A DNA stretch of 36,660 nt from the NCBI GenBank assembly GCA_013334925.1, contig JAAXWP010000001.1, positions 144,419 through 181,078 on the forward strand. Reading direction: 5' to 3'. This document shows, piece after piece, positions 8,321 to 16,583 of the stretch. Made by a program: the position numbers and the translations under genes. The first letter of the stretch is position 1, and each line of letters starts with the position of its first letter. A model generated the notes under the pieces. That model saw nothing but the letters and a program-made list of their open reading frames with translations. It was not told the origin of the DNA and ran no database searches. The stretch is from Chlorobiaceae bacterium. Lineage in GTDB: Bacteria; Bacteroidota; Chlorobiia; Chlorobiales; Chlorobiaceae.

Positions 8321-8376
8321 AGAGGAGCCGAAATGATTATATTTCCCGGCCTGCCTCTTCTGGAGGTGGCCGGGAA
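8321..8376 (+). promoter_or_regulatory. Leader with strong RBS, out-of-frame ATG and hairpin
   Basis: AGAGGAG (8321-8327) sits 5 nt before ATG 8333, a textbook initiation site. The frame it opens (to 8626) is out of phase with the DUF2723 gene that starts at 8415. Just after it, TTCCCGGCC (8343-8351) pairs perfectly with GGCCGGGAA (8368-8376), with an inner CCTC/GAGG stem. The hairpin lies between this decoy site and the true start. Leader control of the membrane protein is possible; a relic is also possible. Confidence 0.4.
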
Positions 8377-8414
8377 TCCCCTTGTCCCGAGGGCCAAAGT
8401 TCAAAGGAAACCGC

Positions 8415-11054
8415 ATGAACCACAGGAAACTCAACCGGATCATTGCCGCTATCATGTTCCTCGTCGCAGAGGTCGTTTATCTCGCGACGATGGCCCCGAC
8501 GCTCTCATTCTGGGACTGCGGAGAGGTGATCGCCACTTCGTACACTCTCGGTATTCCTCATCCGCCAGGCGCACCGTTCTATCTGCTGTTCGGTCACCTG
8601 TTCTCCATGCTGCCCTTTTTTCATGATATCGGTGCCAGGGTCAACCTGCTGAGTACGCTCGAAAGCTCGGCGACCGTCATGCTGACCTACCTGATCACCG
8701 TCCGTATGATCATCGCCTACCGGGGTTCCAATCCCGACAAGTGGGCTGCGGGAGAAAAGATTTCGGCATATGGTGGCGCGGCTATCGGTGCCCTCGCTCT
8801 CGCCTTTTCCGAAAGCTTCTGGTTCAACGCGGTCGAAACCAGCCTGTGGGCCGCCTCCTCGTTTTTCACGGCAACCGTGATCTGGATGGTGCTCTGCTGG
8901 CATGAGGAGGACCCTGCACCCGGCAACGAACGCTGGTTCCTTGCCGTGATGTACCTGATCGGCCTTTCGATAGGCGTGCACCTGCTCTCCCTTCTCGCGC
9001 TGTTTTCGGTTATCCTGGTCTACTATTTCAAGAAGTACGAGGTCAATGTCCGCTCGTTCGGCGTGATGCTGCTGGTCAGCCTCGCTCTGTTTTTCCTGAT
9101 CTACCGGGTGATCATCAAGGAGCTGCCGGTGTTTCTGGTCAACGCTTCCTGGTGGGGTCTTCCGGTGCTGGTCGCTGTGCTGGCATCCGGAATCTGGTAC
9201 ACGCACCGGAATCGTCAGGTGCTGGCCAACACCGTACTGCTTTCCATCCTGCTGCTCGTCCTGGGATATACCACCTATCTGCTCATCTTTGTGCGTGCCC
9301 ATGCAGGGCCTCCGATCAACGAAAACGATCCTTCGACGATCAGCGCTTTCTTCTCCTACGTCAACCGCGAACAGTATGGCGAGTGGCCGCTATGGCCCAG
9401 GAGATGGTCCCCTGAACCGGTGCATCAGTATTTTTACGATCGCTATTCGAGCGATCTCGACTACTTCCTGAGCTACCAGCTCAACCACATGTATTTCCGC
9501 TACTTCGGATGGCAGTTCATCGGTCGCCAGCATGACATGGAAGGGGCTCTGGTAGACTGGGGAATGCTCTGGGGGCTGCCGTTCATCACGGGTCTGGTCG
9601 GCATGGTTTCGCATTTCCGCCGCAACTGGAAGATGGCCACCGTGGTGGCCGCGCTGTTCGCCATGACTGGCGTTATTCTGGTGCTCTATCTGAACCAGCC
9701 TCAGCCTCAGCCTCGTGAACGGGATTACAGTTATGTCGGCAGCTTTTTCGCGTTCGCTCTATGGATCGGTATTGGCATCGAAAGCCTGTTCAGCCAGCTG
9801 TCGGAACGGCTCAAACAGGGGAGCGGCTCGAAAAGTACCGGACTGGCTATCGCCATCGTCTGTGCCGGCCTGCTGCTGGTCAATGGCCGCATGCTCCAGG
9901 CCAATTACCGCACCCATGACCGTTCAGGAAACTTCGTCCCCTGGGACTGGGCATGGAACATCCTGCAGAGCTGCGACAAAGACGCTATCCTCTTCACCAA
10001 CGGTGACAACGACACCTTCCCGCTCTGGTATCTGCAGGAGGTCGAACGTATCAGAACCGATGTACGGGTGGTGAACCTCAGCCTGGCCAACACGGGCTGG
10101 TACCTGCTTCAGCTGAAGCACGAGAGCCCCAGAGGTGCGATGCCGATCGGCTTCAGTATTGGCGATGCCGAACTGGCAGACATCAACTACATGCCGGCAG
10201 ATTCGATGCAGGTCGCCGTTCCTGCGGGACCCGAGCAGCGCCGACTATTTGACGACGCAAGACGGTCGGGAGTGCCGCTTCCGTCAGCTCCGTCCGACTC
10301 ACTTCGCTGGACGCTCGTTCCGGGTCTGAAATACAAGGGACAGGGCTATCTGAGGCCGCAGGATATCGCCGTGTTCGAGATCGTGGCCAGCAATTACGGA
10401 CGGCGTCCCATCTATTTTGCGCTTACGGTCGATCCCGAGGGTATGATAGGACTGGACAAGAGTCTGCGTCTGGACGGCATGGCTTACCGGGTGGTGCCGA
10501 TGCACAGTGCATCGCCGATGAGTTTCGTCGATCCGGGAACTCTGTACGGCAATCTTTTCAGAACCTACAGGTATCGCAACCTGAACAATCCAGATGTCTA
10601 TATCGAGCAGACCGGACGGGACCTTGCGGGCAACTACCCTCCGCTTTTCACACGTCTCGCCATAGATCTGGTGGCGTCACCAGCCGGTCAGGTCATGGTT
10701 CCCGGGCCATCGGGAACGCGGGTAGCCATGAATCGTGGTCAGCTGGCTGTCGAAGTGCTGGACCGGGCCTCGAAACAGTTTCCGATCGACCGTTTTCCGG
10801 TCACTCCCGAACTGGCGGGATCGGTGGTTTCGATCTATTCCGGCCAGGGTGCAAAGCAAAAGGCTTATCCTTATATTAAATATCTGGAAATTCTGGCGAG
10901 CCAGAGCGACGAACAGCGTGATCCCGCAATGTTCATCACGCTTGCCCGCGCCTACAAGGCCATGGGCAGGCAAGAGGATGCGGATGCAGTGTTCGAACGT
11001 CTCAAACGGGCGCTTCCCGACATGGGCAGGCAGCTGGATTCCCTAAAGCAATAG
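8415..11054 (+). CDS. DUF2723 membrane protein (GT117, TMEM260/PMT-like)
   Basis: An 879-residue membrane protein of the DUF2723 family. It is related to protein O-mannosyltransferases and classed with TMEM260 as GT117. The hallmark is the first loop after TM1: W33-D-C-G-E37, then GIPHPPGAPFY, with the acidic pair expected at the active site. About ten to twelve membrane segments fill residues 8-500. A large soluble C-terminal half begins with TNGDNDTFPLWY and ends with a TPR-like helical stretch (about 800-879). I chose ATG 8415 because AAAGGA lies 6 nt upstream and TM1 follows at once. It leads a five-gene run to rsmE. By family it probably glycosylates exported proteins, but the substrate is unknown. 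Confidence 0.88.
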   Translation: MNHRKLNRIIAAIMFLVAEVVYLATMAPTLSFWDCGEVIATSYTLGIPHPPGAPFYLLFGHLFSMLPFFHDIGARVNLLSTLESSATVMLTYLITVRMIIAYRGSNPDKWAAGEKISAYGGAAIGALALAFSESFWFNAVETSLWAASSFFTATVIWMVLCWHEEDPAPGNERWFLAVMYLIGLSIGVHLLSLLALFSVILVYYFKKYEVNVRSFGVMLLVSLALFFLIYRVIIKELPVFLVNASWWGLPVLVAVLASGIWYTHRNRQVLANTVLLSILLLVLGYTTYLLIFVRAHAGPPINENDPSTISAFFSYVNREQYGEWPLWPRRWSPEPVHQYFYDRYSSDLDYFLSYQLNHMYFRYFGWQFIGRQHDMEGALVDWGMLWGLPFITGLVGMVSHFRRNWKMATVVAALFAMTGVILVLYLNQPQPQPRERDYSYVGSFFAFALWIGIGIESLFSQLSERLKQGSGSKSTGLAIAIVCAGLLLVNGRMLQANYRTHDRSGNFVPWDWAWNILQSCDKDAILFTNGDNDTFPLWYLQEVERIRTDVRVVNLSLANTGWYLLQLKHESPRGAMPIGFSIGDAELADINYMPADSMQVAVPAGPEQRRLFDDARRSGVPLPSAPSDSLRWTLVPGLKYKGQGYLRPQDIAVFEIVASNYGRRPIYFALTVDPEGMIGLDKSLRLDGMAYRVVPMHSASPMSFVDPGTLYGNLFRTYRYRNLNNPDVYIEQTGRDLAGNYPPLFTRLAIDLVASPAGQVMVPGPSGTRVAMNRGQLAVEVLDRASKQFPIDRFPVTPELAGSVVSIYSGQGAKQKAYPYIKYLEILASQSDEQRDPAMFITLARAYKAMGRQEDADAVFERLKRALPDMGRQLDSLKQ

Positions 11055-11064
11055 TGAGCAGTTT

Positions 11065-11862
11065 ATGAGCAGCAGTATTCATGCGACAGCCGTCATCGGT
11101 TCCGGAGCGCAACTCGGCGAAGGCGTGGTGGTTGGCCCTTACACGGTCATCGAGGACGACGTCATCATCGGTGACGGAACGATCATCGGTCCCCAGGTGC
11201 ATATCGCCGACGGTGCCCGGATTGGTAACGAGTGCCGGATTTCGACCGGCGCGGTGCTTTCGACCGCCCCGCAGGACCTGAAGTACGAGGGGGAGAAGAC
11301 CTACCTGCACATTGGTGACCGGACGGTGATTCGCGAGTGCGTGACCCTGAACCGGGGAACCAAGGCCAGTGGCAAGACCGTCGTTGGTTCGGACAACCTC
11401 ATCATGGCCTATGTTCACGCAGGTCACGACTGTGTTATCGGCAGCCATGTCGTCATTGCCAACTCGGTCCAGTTCGGAGGGCATTGCGAAGTCGGCGACT
11501 ACGTCGTGGTCGGCGGGCTTGCAGGTGTGCACCAGTTTGTCCGCATCGGCAGATATGCCATGGTCGGCGGAATTTCTCGCGCGGCTCTCGATGTTCCGCC
11601 CTTTGTCATGGCCGGCGGCCATGCCTCGTTCAGGTATGAAGGACTCAACGTGATCGGGCTGAAGCGCCGTGGATTCACCCCGGAACAGCTTGCCACCATC
11701 CGTGACGTCTACCGGGTGATTTTCCAGTCTGGCCTCCTGCTCAACAATGCGCTCGAAACGGTCAGACGCGATTTCGAGATGACTCCCGAGGTCGAGGAGA
11801 TTCTCGGATTTTTCGAATCCAGGAAGTACGGCCGGAAGTTTATCAAATCGTTCAAATCCTAA
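11065..11862 (+). CDS. lpxA: UDP-N-acetylglucosamine O-acyltransferase LpxA
   Basis: A 265-residue LpxA, the first enzyme of lipid A synthesis, which transfers a 3-hydroxyacyl chain from acyl-ACP to UDP-GlcNAc. The N-terminal two thirds is a left-handed beta helix with hexapeptide repeats. Family motifs are PQDLKY at 69-74, IRECVTLNRGT at 89-99, HAGHDC at 118-123 with catalytic H121, and GGLAGVHQF at 150-158. G169 corresponds to E. coli G173, the acyl-chain ruler, which suggests a relatively long hydroxyacyl chain. The C-terminal helices (EGLNVIGLKRRGFT onward) are complete. It starts 10 bases after the DUF2723 gene. Confidence 0.95.
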   Translation: MSSSIHATAVIGSGAQLGEGVVVGPYTVIEDDVIIGDGTIIGPQVHIADGARIGNECRISTGAVLSTAPQDLKYEGEKTYLHIGDRTVIRECVTLNRGTKASGKTVVGSDNLIMAYVHAGHDCVIGSHVVIANSVQFGGHCEVGDYVVVGGLAGVHQFVRIGRYAMVGGISRAALDVPPFVMAGGHASFRYEGLNVIGLKRRGFTPEQLATIRDVYRVIFQSGLLLNNALETVRRDFEMTPEVEEILGFFESRKYGRKFIKSFKS

Positions 11863-11874
11863 ACTTCCGCTACT

Positions 11875-12885
11875 ATGCCTTCATGGGCTATCGGCATCGA
11901 TCTCGGCGGAACCAACATCAAGACGGCGGTCGTCGATGAAGCACGGGGCATCCTGTTCGAAGAGACCCAGGCTACCGATACGGCCTCGGGACCCGAGGGT
12001 GTCGTCATGCAGCTTGCACTGCTGGCTTCCGAGAGTTATCAGCGCGCGTCGGAGCTGGTCGATACCGGAACGTTCGCAGGTATCGGGGTCGGGGCTCCGG
12101 GTGCGGTTGACCAGGTGAAGGGTATGCTCTCTTACCCGCCCAACCTTCCCGGATGGGGCTGTTTTGCCCTGCGTGACGCGCTCCAGTCGAGGCTTGAAGA
12201 GGTGTATGGTCTCTCCGTGCCGGTGCTGATCGAAAACGACGCCAATGCCGCAGCTTACGGTGAAGCCATGTTTGGCGGAGGGAACTCCTTCAGGGATTTC
12301 ATGCTCGTAACTCTGGGTACCGGGGTTGGCGGGGGCATCATACTCGATCGCAAACTCTATCGCGGACCGAACGGCACCGCTGGCGAGATCGGTTTCACGA
12401 TCATCGATTTCGAGGGGGAGAGCGTGCATGCCGGAGTGAGGGGGACGATCGAAAGCCTTATCGGCAAACAGAAGATCGTCGAGCTCGCCTGCAGCATGCT
12501 TCATGACCCGAAATCTTCACCTCGGCTGATGGATCTCTGCAGCCATGATCTGAACAGGTTTTCACCGCGTCATCTCGAACGGGCTGCTCATGAGGGTGAC
12601 CCGGTCGCCCTTCGTGCATGGCAGCGGGTTGGCACCATTCTCGGTGTCGGGCTGGCCAACGTCGTGGCGCTCATGGACATTCGCAAATTCGTGATCGGCG
12701 GCGGTATCGCCGCTGCGGGCCCACTGATTTTCGAACCGGCCCTGATGCAGATTCACCGTTCGACTCTGCCGTCGATGCATGAAGGTCTCGAGATCGTGCC
12801 AGCCATGCTGGGCAACAAGGCCGGGGTATGTGGCGCGGCCGCGCTGTGCTTTGCCTCAGGCCATCCCCTTCGCAGCGATGATTGA
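11875..12885 (+). CDS. ROK-family sugar kinase lacking the usual zinc site
   Basis: A 336-residue ROK protein, probably a glucokinase-like sugar kinase. It has the ATP-binding DLGGTNIK (9-16), a sugar-binding PNLPGWG loop, ENDANAAAYGE with the catalytic aspartate, and LGTGVGGGI. The GE-x-GH histidine is replaced: G170-E-I-G-F174. The CxCGxxGCxE zinc motif reads V184-H-A186-G-V-R-G-T191-I-E193, with all three cysteines gone. That removes the structural zinc found in most ROK kinases, though the catalytic core looks intact. It starts 12 bases after lpxA without a clear ribosome binding site and overlaps the comF-like gene by 8 bases. It is a kinase, not a ROK repressor: no HTH domain is present. 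Confidence 0.87.
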   Translation: MPSWAIGIDLGGTNIKTAVVDEARGILFEETQATDTASGPEGVVMQLALLASESYQRASELVDTGTFAGIGVGAPGAVDQVKGMLSYPPNLPGWGCFALRDALQSRLEEVYGLSVPVLIENDANAAAYGEAMFGGGNSFRDFMLVTLGTGVGGGIILDRKLYRGPNGTAGEIGFTIIDFEGESVHAGVRGTIESLIGKQKIVELACSMLHDPKSSPRLMDLCSHDLNRFSPRHLERAAHEGDPVALRAWQRVGTILGVGLANVVALMDIRKFVIGGGIAAAGPLIFEPALMQIHRSTLPSMHEGLEIVPAMLGNKAGVCGAAALCFASGHPLRSDD

Positions 12886-13564
12886 AGGTCTCCGGCACAT
12901 TCTTTACCCTGAAGTGTGTGTCGCCTGCAGGAGCCTGCTTCAGCCAGGGGAAGCGTTTATCTGCCCGTCATGCTTTACCGAATTCAGTCAATACCCCGGA
13001 ACGGAGGCGGGTGGTTCTGCCCTGCGCCGTGTGATTCGTGACCATTTCGGTGAGGAGGCGGCGCCTGCTGAGGCCTGGAGTCTCTATCCCTATCGGCACA
13101 GCGGGAGATTGCATGACGCCATGCATGCGCTCAAGTACGAAGGCATTTTTCACCTTGGTGCCCTGTTCGGCCGACGTCTTGGCGAGCTGGTCAGGAGCGG
13201 CGGCGCAGCGTTCGATGCCATTGTACCGGTGCCGCTTCATTCCCTGAAACTGATCGAGCGGACCTACAACCAGTCTCATCAGATAGCCGAAGGTATCGCT
13301 GCCGTGCTGGGTATACCCGTCCTTGACCGGGTGATCGTCCGGCAAAAGTCCACCGGTTCTCAGACCGGTCTCTCTTCGGCTGCTCGCAGGAAGAATGTGC
13401 AGGATGCTTTCCGCCCTGGGCGCATCGCCAGCCCGCGGCGCGTGCTGCTCGTCGACGACGTGGTGACCACCGGTGCGACCATGGTGTCCGCGGCGTCGGT
13501 ACTCCTGGAAAACGGAGCTTCGTCGGTGGCGTTCGCTTCGGTTGCCCTAACCGAAAAAGAGTAG
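12878..13564 (+). CDS. ComF family phosphoribosyltransferase-like protein
   Basis: A 228-residue ComF-family protein. It begins with a four-cysteine zinc finger, C14-x2-C17 ... C29-x2-C32, and ends with a type I phosphoribosyltransferase fold whose PRPP motif is VLLVDDVVTTGAT at 189-201. ComF proteins are linked to DNA uptake and transformation (ComF/GntX), but many bacteria without known competence carry one. The start at ATG 12878 overlaps the ROK stop by 8 bases; a longer upstream frame would just read the ROK gene out of phase. rsmE follows after 5 bases. Confidence 0.88.
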   Translation: MIEGLRHILYPEVCVACRSLLQPGEAFICPSCFTEFSQYPGTEAGGSALRRVIRDHFGEEAAPAEAWSLYPYRHSGRLHDAMHALKYEGIFHLGALFGRRLGELVRSGGAAFDAIVPVPLHSLKLIERTYNQSHQIAEGIAAVLGIPVLDRVIVRQKSTGSQTGLSSAARRKNVQDAFRPGRIASPRRVLLVDDVVTTGATMVSAASVLLENGASSVAFASVALTEKE

Positions 13565-13569
13565 CAGAG

Positions 13570-14316
13570 ATGGATCTTTTCTACGTTTCACCCCGTCAGC
13601 TCGATCTCGTGCAGAACCGTGCCGTGATCGATGGCGATGAGTTCCATCACCTGACCAGAGTTCTCAGAACCCGGGAGGGCGATCTGATCGACATCACCGA
13701 TGGTGCAGGCCTGTCGGCCTTGATGAAGGTCGACAGCATCGGCAAACGATTCCTCGAAGGTTCGCTCACGAACATCACTCGCATCTCACGTCCGGCGACA
13801 AGGGTGTCGGTGGCGATCTCTCTGCTCAAGTCCCAGCACCGGTTCGACTTTTTTCTCGAAAAGGCTACCGAACTCGGTGTGGACCGGATCATTCCGATGA
13901 CGACGAGGCGCACCGTCTCCACCCCGTCAGCTGAAAAGTTCGGTCGCAAGGCGGACCGATGGCGCAGCGTTGTCCAGTCTGCCGCCAGGCAGTGCCGGCG
14001 CTATTACCTTCCGGAGGTGACCGAACCCATGGCGTTTACCGAGGTTCTCCGCCTTCCCGGGTATGACCTTCGTCTGATGCCCTACGAGTCGGAAGAGCGA
14101 CTTCCGGATGTCGATCCGGCGGGTAAAAACATCCTGTTCCTGGTTGGGGGCGAGGGTGGATTTACCGACCAGGAGGTTGCCGGGGCCGAGGCTGCCGGTT
14201 TTTCGCCGGTGACGTTCGGCACCACCATTCTCCGGGCCGAAACGGCAGGCATCTTCGCTGTTGCCATGGTGAGAGCGTTACTGCTCGGCGAAACCGATCC
14301 GGCTCAAAGGCTGTGA
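13570..14316 (+). CDS. rsmE: 16S rRNA (uracil-1498-N3)-methyltransferase RsmE
   Basis: A 248-residue SPOUT-class methyltransferase that methylates N3 of U1498 in 16S rRNA. Family motifs are FHHLTRVLR in the N-terminal PUA-like domain, FFLEKATELGVDRIIP, and the knot residues LVGGEGGF (about 191-198) and LRAETA (221-226), which bind S-adenosylmethionine. It is last in the run that starts at 8415. Confidence 0.94.
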   Translation: MDLFYVSPRQLDLVQNRAVIDGDEFHHLTRVLRTREGDLIDITDGAGLSALMKVDSIGKRFLEGSLTNITRISRPATRVSVAISLLKSQHRFDFFLEKATELGVDRIIPMTTRRTVSTPSAEKFGRKADRWRSVVQSAARQCRRYYLPEVTEPMAFTEVLRLPGYDLRLMPYESEERLPDVDPAGKNILFLVGGEGGFTDQEVAGAEAAGFSPVTFGTTILRAETAGIFAVAMVRALLLGETDPAQRL

Positions 14317-14636
14317 CATCGTATTCAAGGTTTTGCAGTGTTTACTGTCGAGGTGTAACTTAGTTATGACTCCGGCAATTAAAAGTATCAATCTGGTTTA
14401 TTATGGGTTGTCATTCTGATCCCGACTTGTCGGGAGAAGAATCCATAACGTATTGTCAAGAATGAAGATGGATCCTTCACTTCGTTCAGGATGACAGATA
14501 GTGTCTGGCATTTATATGCGACTTATTGTTGCCGAAATAATAATATCGTCTTTCGGCAGGATGCGCCACTGAAACGAAGGAAACACCTGTAAACACCGGC
14601 CGATCGGTGTCGCAGGGTTTCCAAACGACTGAATCG
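14317..14636. other. Intergenic region downstream of rsmE
   Basis: About 320 bases with no gene. It contains the palindromic repeat at 14409-14496 and a small hairpin (CACCG-gccgat-CGGTG, 14594-14609) just before the permease start. No convincing promoter or RNA gene is seen. Confidence 0.6.
14409..14496. repeat. Palindromic intergenic repeat with two different core modules
   Basis: Two arms in opposite orientation: 14409-14444 begins TGTCATTCTGA and ends GAAGAATCC, and 14470-14496 begins GGATCCTTC and ends TCAGGATGACA. The outer 11 and inner 9 bases of the arms pair with each other, with one mismatch or wobble in each. The left arm holds a 16-bp core that is itself palindromic (TCCCGACTTGTCGGGA). 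The right arm holds a 7-bp core (ACTTCGT). The same ends occur inside the elements at 162-406 and 35623-35845. It lies between rsmE and the permease gene and can form a large hairpin. Confidence 0.8.
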
Positions 14637-15728
14637 ATGAACCCCAACAATACCCTGAACATCAACCGGATCGTGGTGCTGCTTGCGGTCATCCTGATCT
14701 CCGGGCTGTTTCTTTCCATGGTCCGTCCGTTCCTGCTGACCATCCTTCTTGCAGGGATCTTCGCAGGCCTCCAGGTTCCTTTGTTCAACCGTTTTCTGGC
14801 ACTTTCCGGTCAACGCCGAAGCCTGAGCGCTGCCATGACGCTTGTGGCTTTTCTGCTGAGTTTCATTCTGCCTCTTGCGGGGCTGGTGACGGTCGTGGCA
14901 ACTCAGGCCATATCCCTGAGCCGGACGGCCATACCACTGATCCGCGAGCAGCTCAAAGGGTCCGCGGGATTCAACAACCTGCTCACCCAGTTGCCATTTT
15001 ATCATGATATCGAGTCTTACAGCGATCTGATCCTGCAGAAGGCGGCTGAATATCTCGGACGTCTCGGGTCGGCTGTGTTCGACAGCATATCGGCCATAAC
15101 CTATTCGGCGGCATATGACCTGTTTCTCTTTTTGATTTTCTGTTATACCATGTTTTTTTTCCTCAAAGACGGTCAGCGTCTCATGGAGAAGATCCAGGCC
15201 TACGTTCCGCTGAACGAGAGCGATCAGCAGCGGCTCCTCGACAGGTTTCTTTCGGTTACCAGAGCGACGATGAAAGGAAGTCTGGTCATCGCACTTCTGC
15301 AGGGCTCGCTTGCCGGTCTGGCATTTTATGTGGTCGGCATTGAAAGTGCGGTTTTCTGGGGAACGGTGATGGCCGTTCTGTCGATCATGCCGCTCGTCGG
15401 TTCACCGATCATCTGGATTCCGGCGACGATTGGTATGGCAATTTCAGGCCATTACCTGCAGGCAGCCGGGCTGGCGCTCTTCTGCAGCCTCGTTGTCGGC
15501 CAGATCGACAACATTCTCCGTCCCATCCTGGTTGGCCGCGATACCCAGATGCATGAACTCTTCATCTTTTTCGGAACGCTTGGCGGACTTGGGATGTTCG
15601 GCATACCCGGAATCATCATCGGGCCGGTGATTGCCGCTCTGTTCGTGACGGTATGGGAAATTTACGGAGAGACCTTCAGCGAAGCGCTCGTCGATATCCG
15701 GAAGGCAAAGGGAGGGGGTTCGGAGTAG
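14637..15728 (+). CDS. AI-2E/PerM-family membrane permease
   Basis: A 363-residue membrane protein of the AI-2E transporter (PerM/UPF0118) family. It has about eight membrane segments: a pair near 10-55, one near 65-95, a long loop, then [19 protein letters not shown] at about 160-178 and a C-terminal group of four or five. The typical [19 protein letters not shown] end is seen as [14 protein letters not shown]. Members include the putative AI-2 exporter TqsA and Na+/H+ antiporters, so the substrate is open. ATG 14637 is preferred, but GTG 14607, ten codons earlier and in frame, is also possible; neither has a good ribosome binding site. Confidence 0.88.
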   Translation: MNPNNTLNINRIVVLLAVILISGLFLSMVRPFLLTILLAGIFAGLQVPLFNRFLALSGQRRSLSAAMTLVAFLLSFILPLAGLVTVVATQAISLSRTAIPLIREQLKGSAGFNNLLTQLPFYHDIESYSDLILQKAAEYLGRLGSAVFDSISAITYSAAYDLFLFLIFCYTMFFFLKDGQRLMEKIQAYVPLNESDQQRLLDRFLSVTRATMKGSLVIALLQGSLAGLAFYVVGIESAVFWGTVMAVLSIMPLVGSPIIWIPATIGMAISGHYLQAAGLALFCSLVVGQIDNILRPILVGRDTQMHELFIFFGTLGGLGMFGIPGIIIGPVIAALFVTVWEIYGETFSEALVDIRKAKGGGSE

Positions 15729-15742
15729 AGTTGCGGAGTTCC

Positions 15743-15819
15743 GGGGGAATGGGAGAATGGGAGAATGGGGGAATAGGACGAATGAGTCGTATAGGTCATA
15801 TGGGTCGTATAGGACAAGA
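15743..15819. repeat. Short tandem arrays of 8-bp and 9-bp units
   Basis: Four copies of an 8-bp unit, GGGRGAAT (15743-15774), run directly into five copies of a diverged 9-bp unit, RGGTCRTAT or AGGACGAAT (15775-15819). They lie between the permease stop and the larger minisatellite. No gene is implied. Confidence 0.8.
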
Positions 15820-15830
15820 ATAATATTATA

Positions 15831-16080
15831 GCCCATCGGCCCCATCGGCCCCATCGGCCCCATCGGCCCCATCGGCCCCATCGGCCCCATCGGCCCCATC
15901 GGACCCATCGGCCCCATCGGCCCCATCGGACCCATGGGACCCATCAGACCCATCGGACCCATCGGACCCATGGGACCCATCAGACCCATGGGACTCATCG
16001 GACTCATCGGCCCCATGGGACCCATCGGACTCATCAGTCCCATCGGCCCCATCAGACTTATCGGCCCCATCGGCCCCATA
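15831..16080. repeat. 9-bp minisatellite, about 27.8 copies of CCCCATCGG
   Basis: Twenty-seven 9-bp units plus a partial one. Units 1-11 are almost identical (CCCCATCGG); units 12-27 drift (ACCCATGGG, ACCCATCAG, ACTCATCGG). Because the unit is three codons long, both strands stay open. The minus strand would read Met-Gly-Pro repeats, but there is no start signal or non-repeat coding partner, so I treat it as a non-coding repeat. It fills the gap between the convergent permease and ndk genes, just before their shared terminator. Confidence 0.95.
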
Positions 16081-16092
16081 ACCCCCGGAATC

Positions 16093-16145
16093 GCCTATAA
16101 AAAAAGCAGCCTTCGTTCCACACGAAGGCTGCTTTTTTTATAGGC
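16093..16145. terminator. Bidirectional terminator with a perfect 24-bp stem
   Basis: 16093-16116 pairs perfectly with 16122-16145 around a 5-nt loop. The GC core (GCAGCCTTCGT) is flanked by seven A on one side and seven T on the other, so it works as an intrinsic terminator on both strands. It lies 16 bases from the ndk stop and serves ndk and the convergent permease. Confidence 0.95.
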
Positions 16146-16160
16146 TTCAGCTCCGATCGA

Positions 16161-16583
16161 TCAGTCGACCCTGACGACCTCTTCTGCTGCGAAGAAGAAT
16201 GCGCCTTCGATGGCGGCGTTTTCTGCAGAGTCCGAACCATGGATGATGTTTTCACCCTTGCTGTCGGCGTAGAGCTGGCGGATGGTGCCCTCGTCGGCCT
16301 GAGCCGGATCGGTGGCGCCGATGAGCGTCCTGAAGTCGGCGACGGCGTTCTCTTTCTCGAGGATCATGGGAACGCAGGGGCCGGAGGACATGAAGTCGAC
16401 CAGCTCGCCGTAGAACGGGCGCTCTTTGTGCACGGCGTAGAATGCACCAGCGGTCTCTTTGGTCAGGCGGGTCTTTTTCATCGCTACGATGCGGAACCCG
16501 GCGCGTTCGATCTTGTCGGTAACGGCGCCGATGAGCTGCTTGCGTACGCAATCGGGCTTGAGGATGGTGAGAGTTCTTTCCAT
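16161..16583 (-). CDS. ndk: Nucleoside diphosphate kinase
   Basis: A 140-residue nucleoside diphosphate kinase, which balances NTP pools by phosphate transfer through a histidine. It begins [10 protein letters not shown] with K9. Y49, R85 and T91 line the nucleotide site, and the phospho-histidine is H115 in NIIHGSDS. The length is the bacterial norm. No ribosome binding site is obvious upstream of the ATG. It stands alone, with a terminator directly downstream and a 248-base upstream gap. Confidence 0.96.
   Translation of the reverse strand: MERTLTILKPDCVRKQLIGAVTDKIERAGFRIVAMKKTRLTKETAGAFYAVHKERPFYGELVDFMSSGPCVPMILEKENAVADFRTLIGATDPAQADEGTIRQLYADSKGENIIHGSDSAENAAIEGAFFFAAEEVVRVD

Larger units (their letters stand above)
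15729..16160. other. Repeat-filled gap between convergent genes
   Basis: About 430 bases made up almost entirely of the 8/9-bp arrays, the 27-copy minisatellite and the two-way terminator listed separately. I see no gene in it. Confidence 0.85.

Noticed and set aside
8333-8626. 97-residue open frame with a strong ribosome binding site
   Set aside because: Beyond the leader it reads the DUF2723 gene out of phase and has no protein-like features; kept only as a possible leader element.
8505-9302. 265-codon antisense frame over the DUF2723 gene
   Set aside because: Shadow of the real gene; low-complexity Gln/His/Asp content and no start signal.
15444-16079. Minus-strand open frame reading Met-Gly-Pro repeats, like a collagen-type protein
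   Set aside because: The repeat has a 9-bp unit that is open in any orientation; there is no ribosome binding site or signal peptide, and the frame then runs antisense through the permease gene.
15831-16080. CRISPR-like array
   Set aside because: The units are 9 bp and contiguous, with no spacers, and no cas genes are near.
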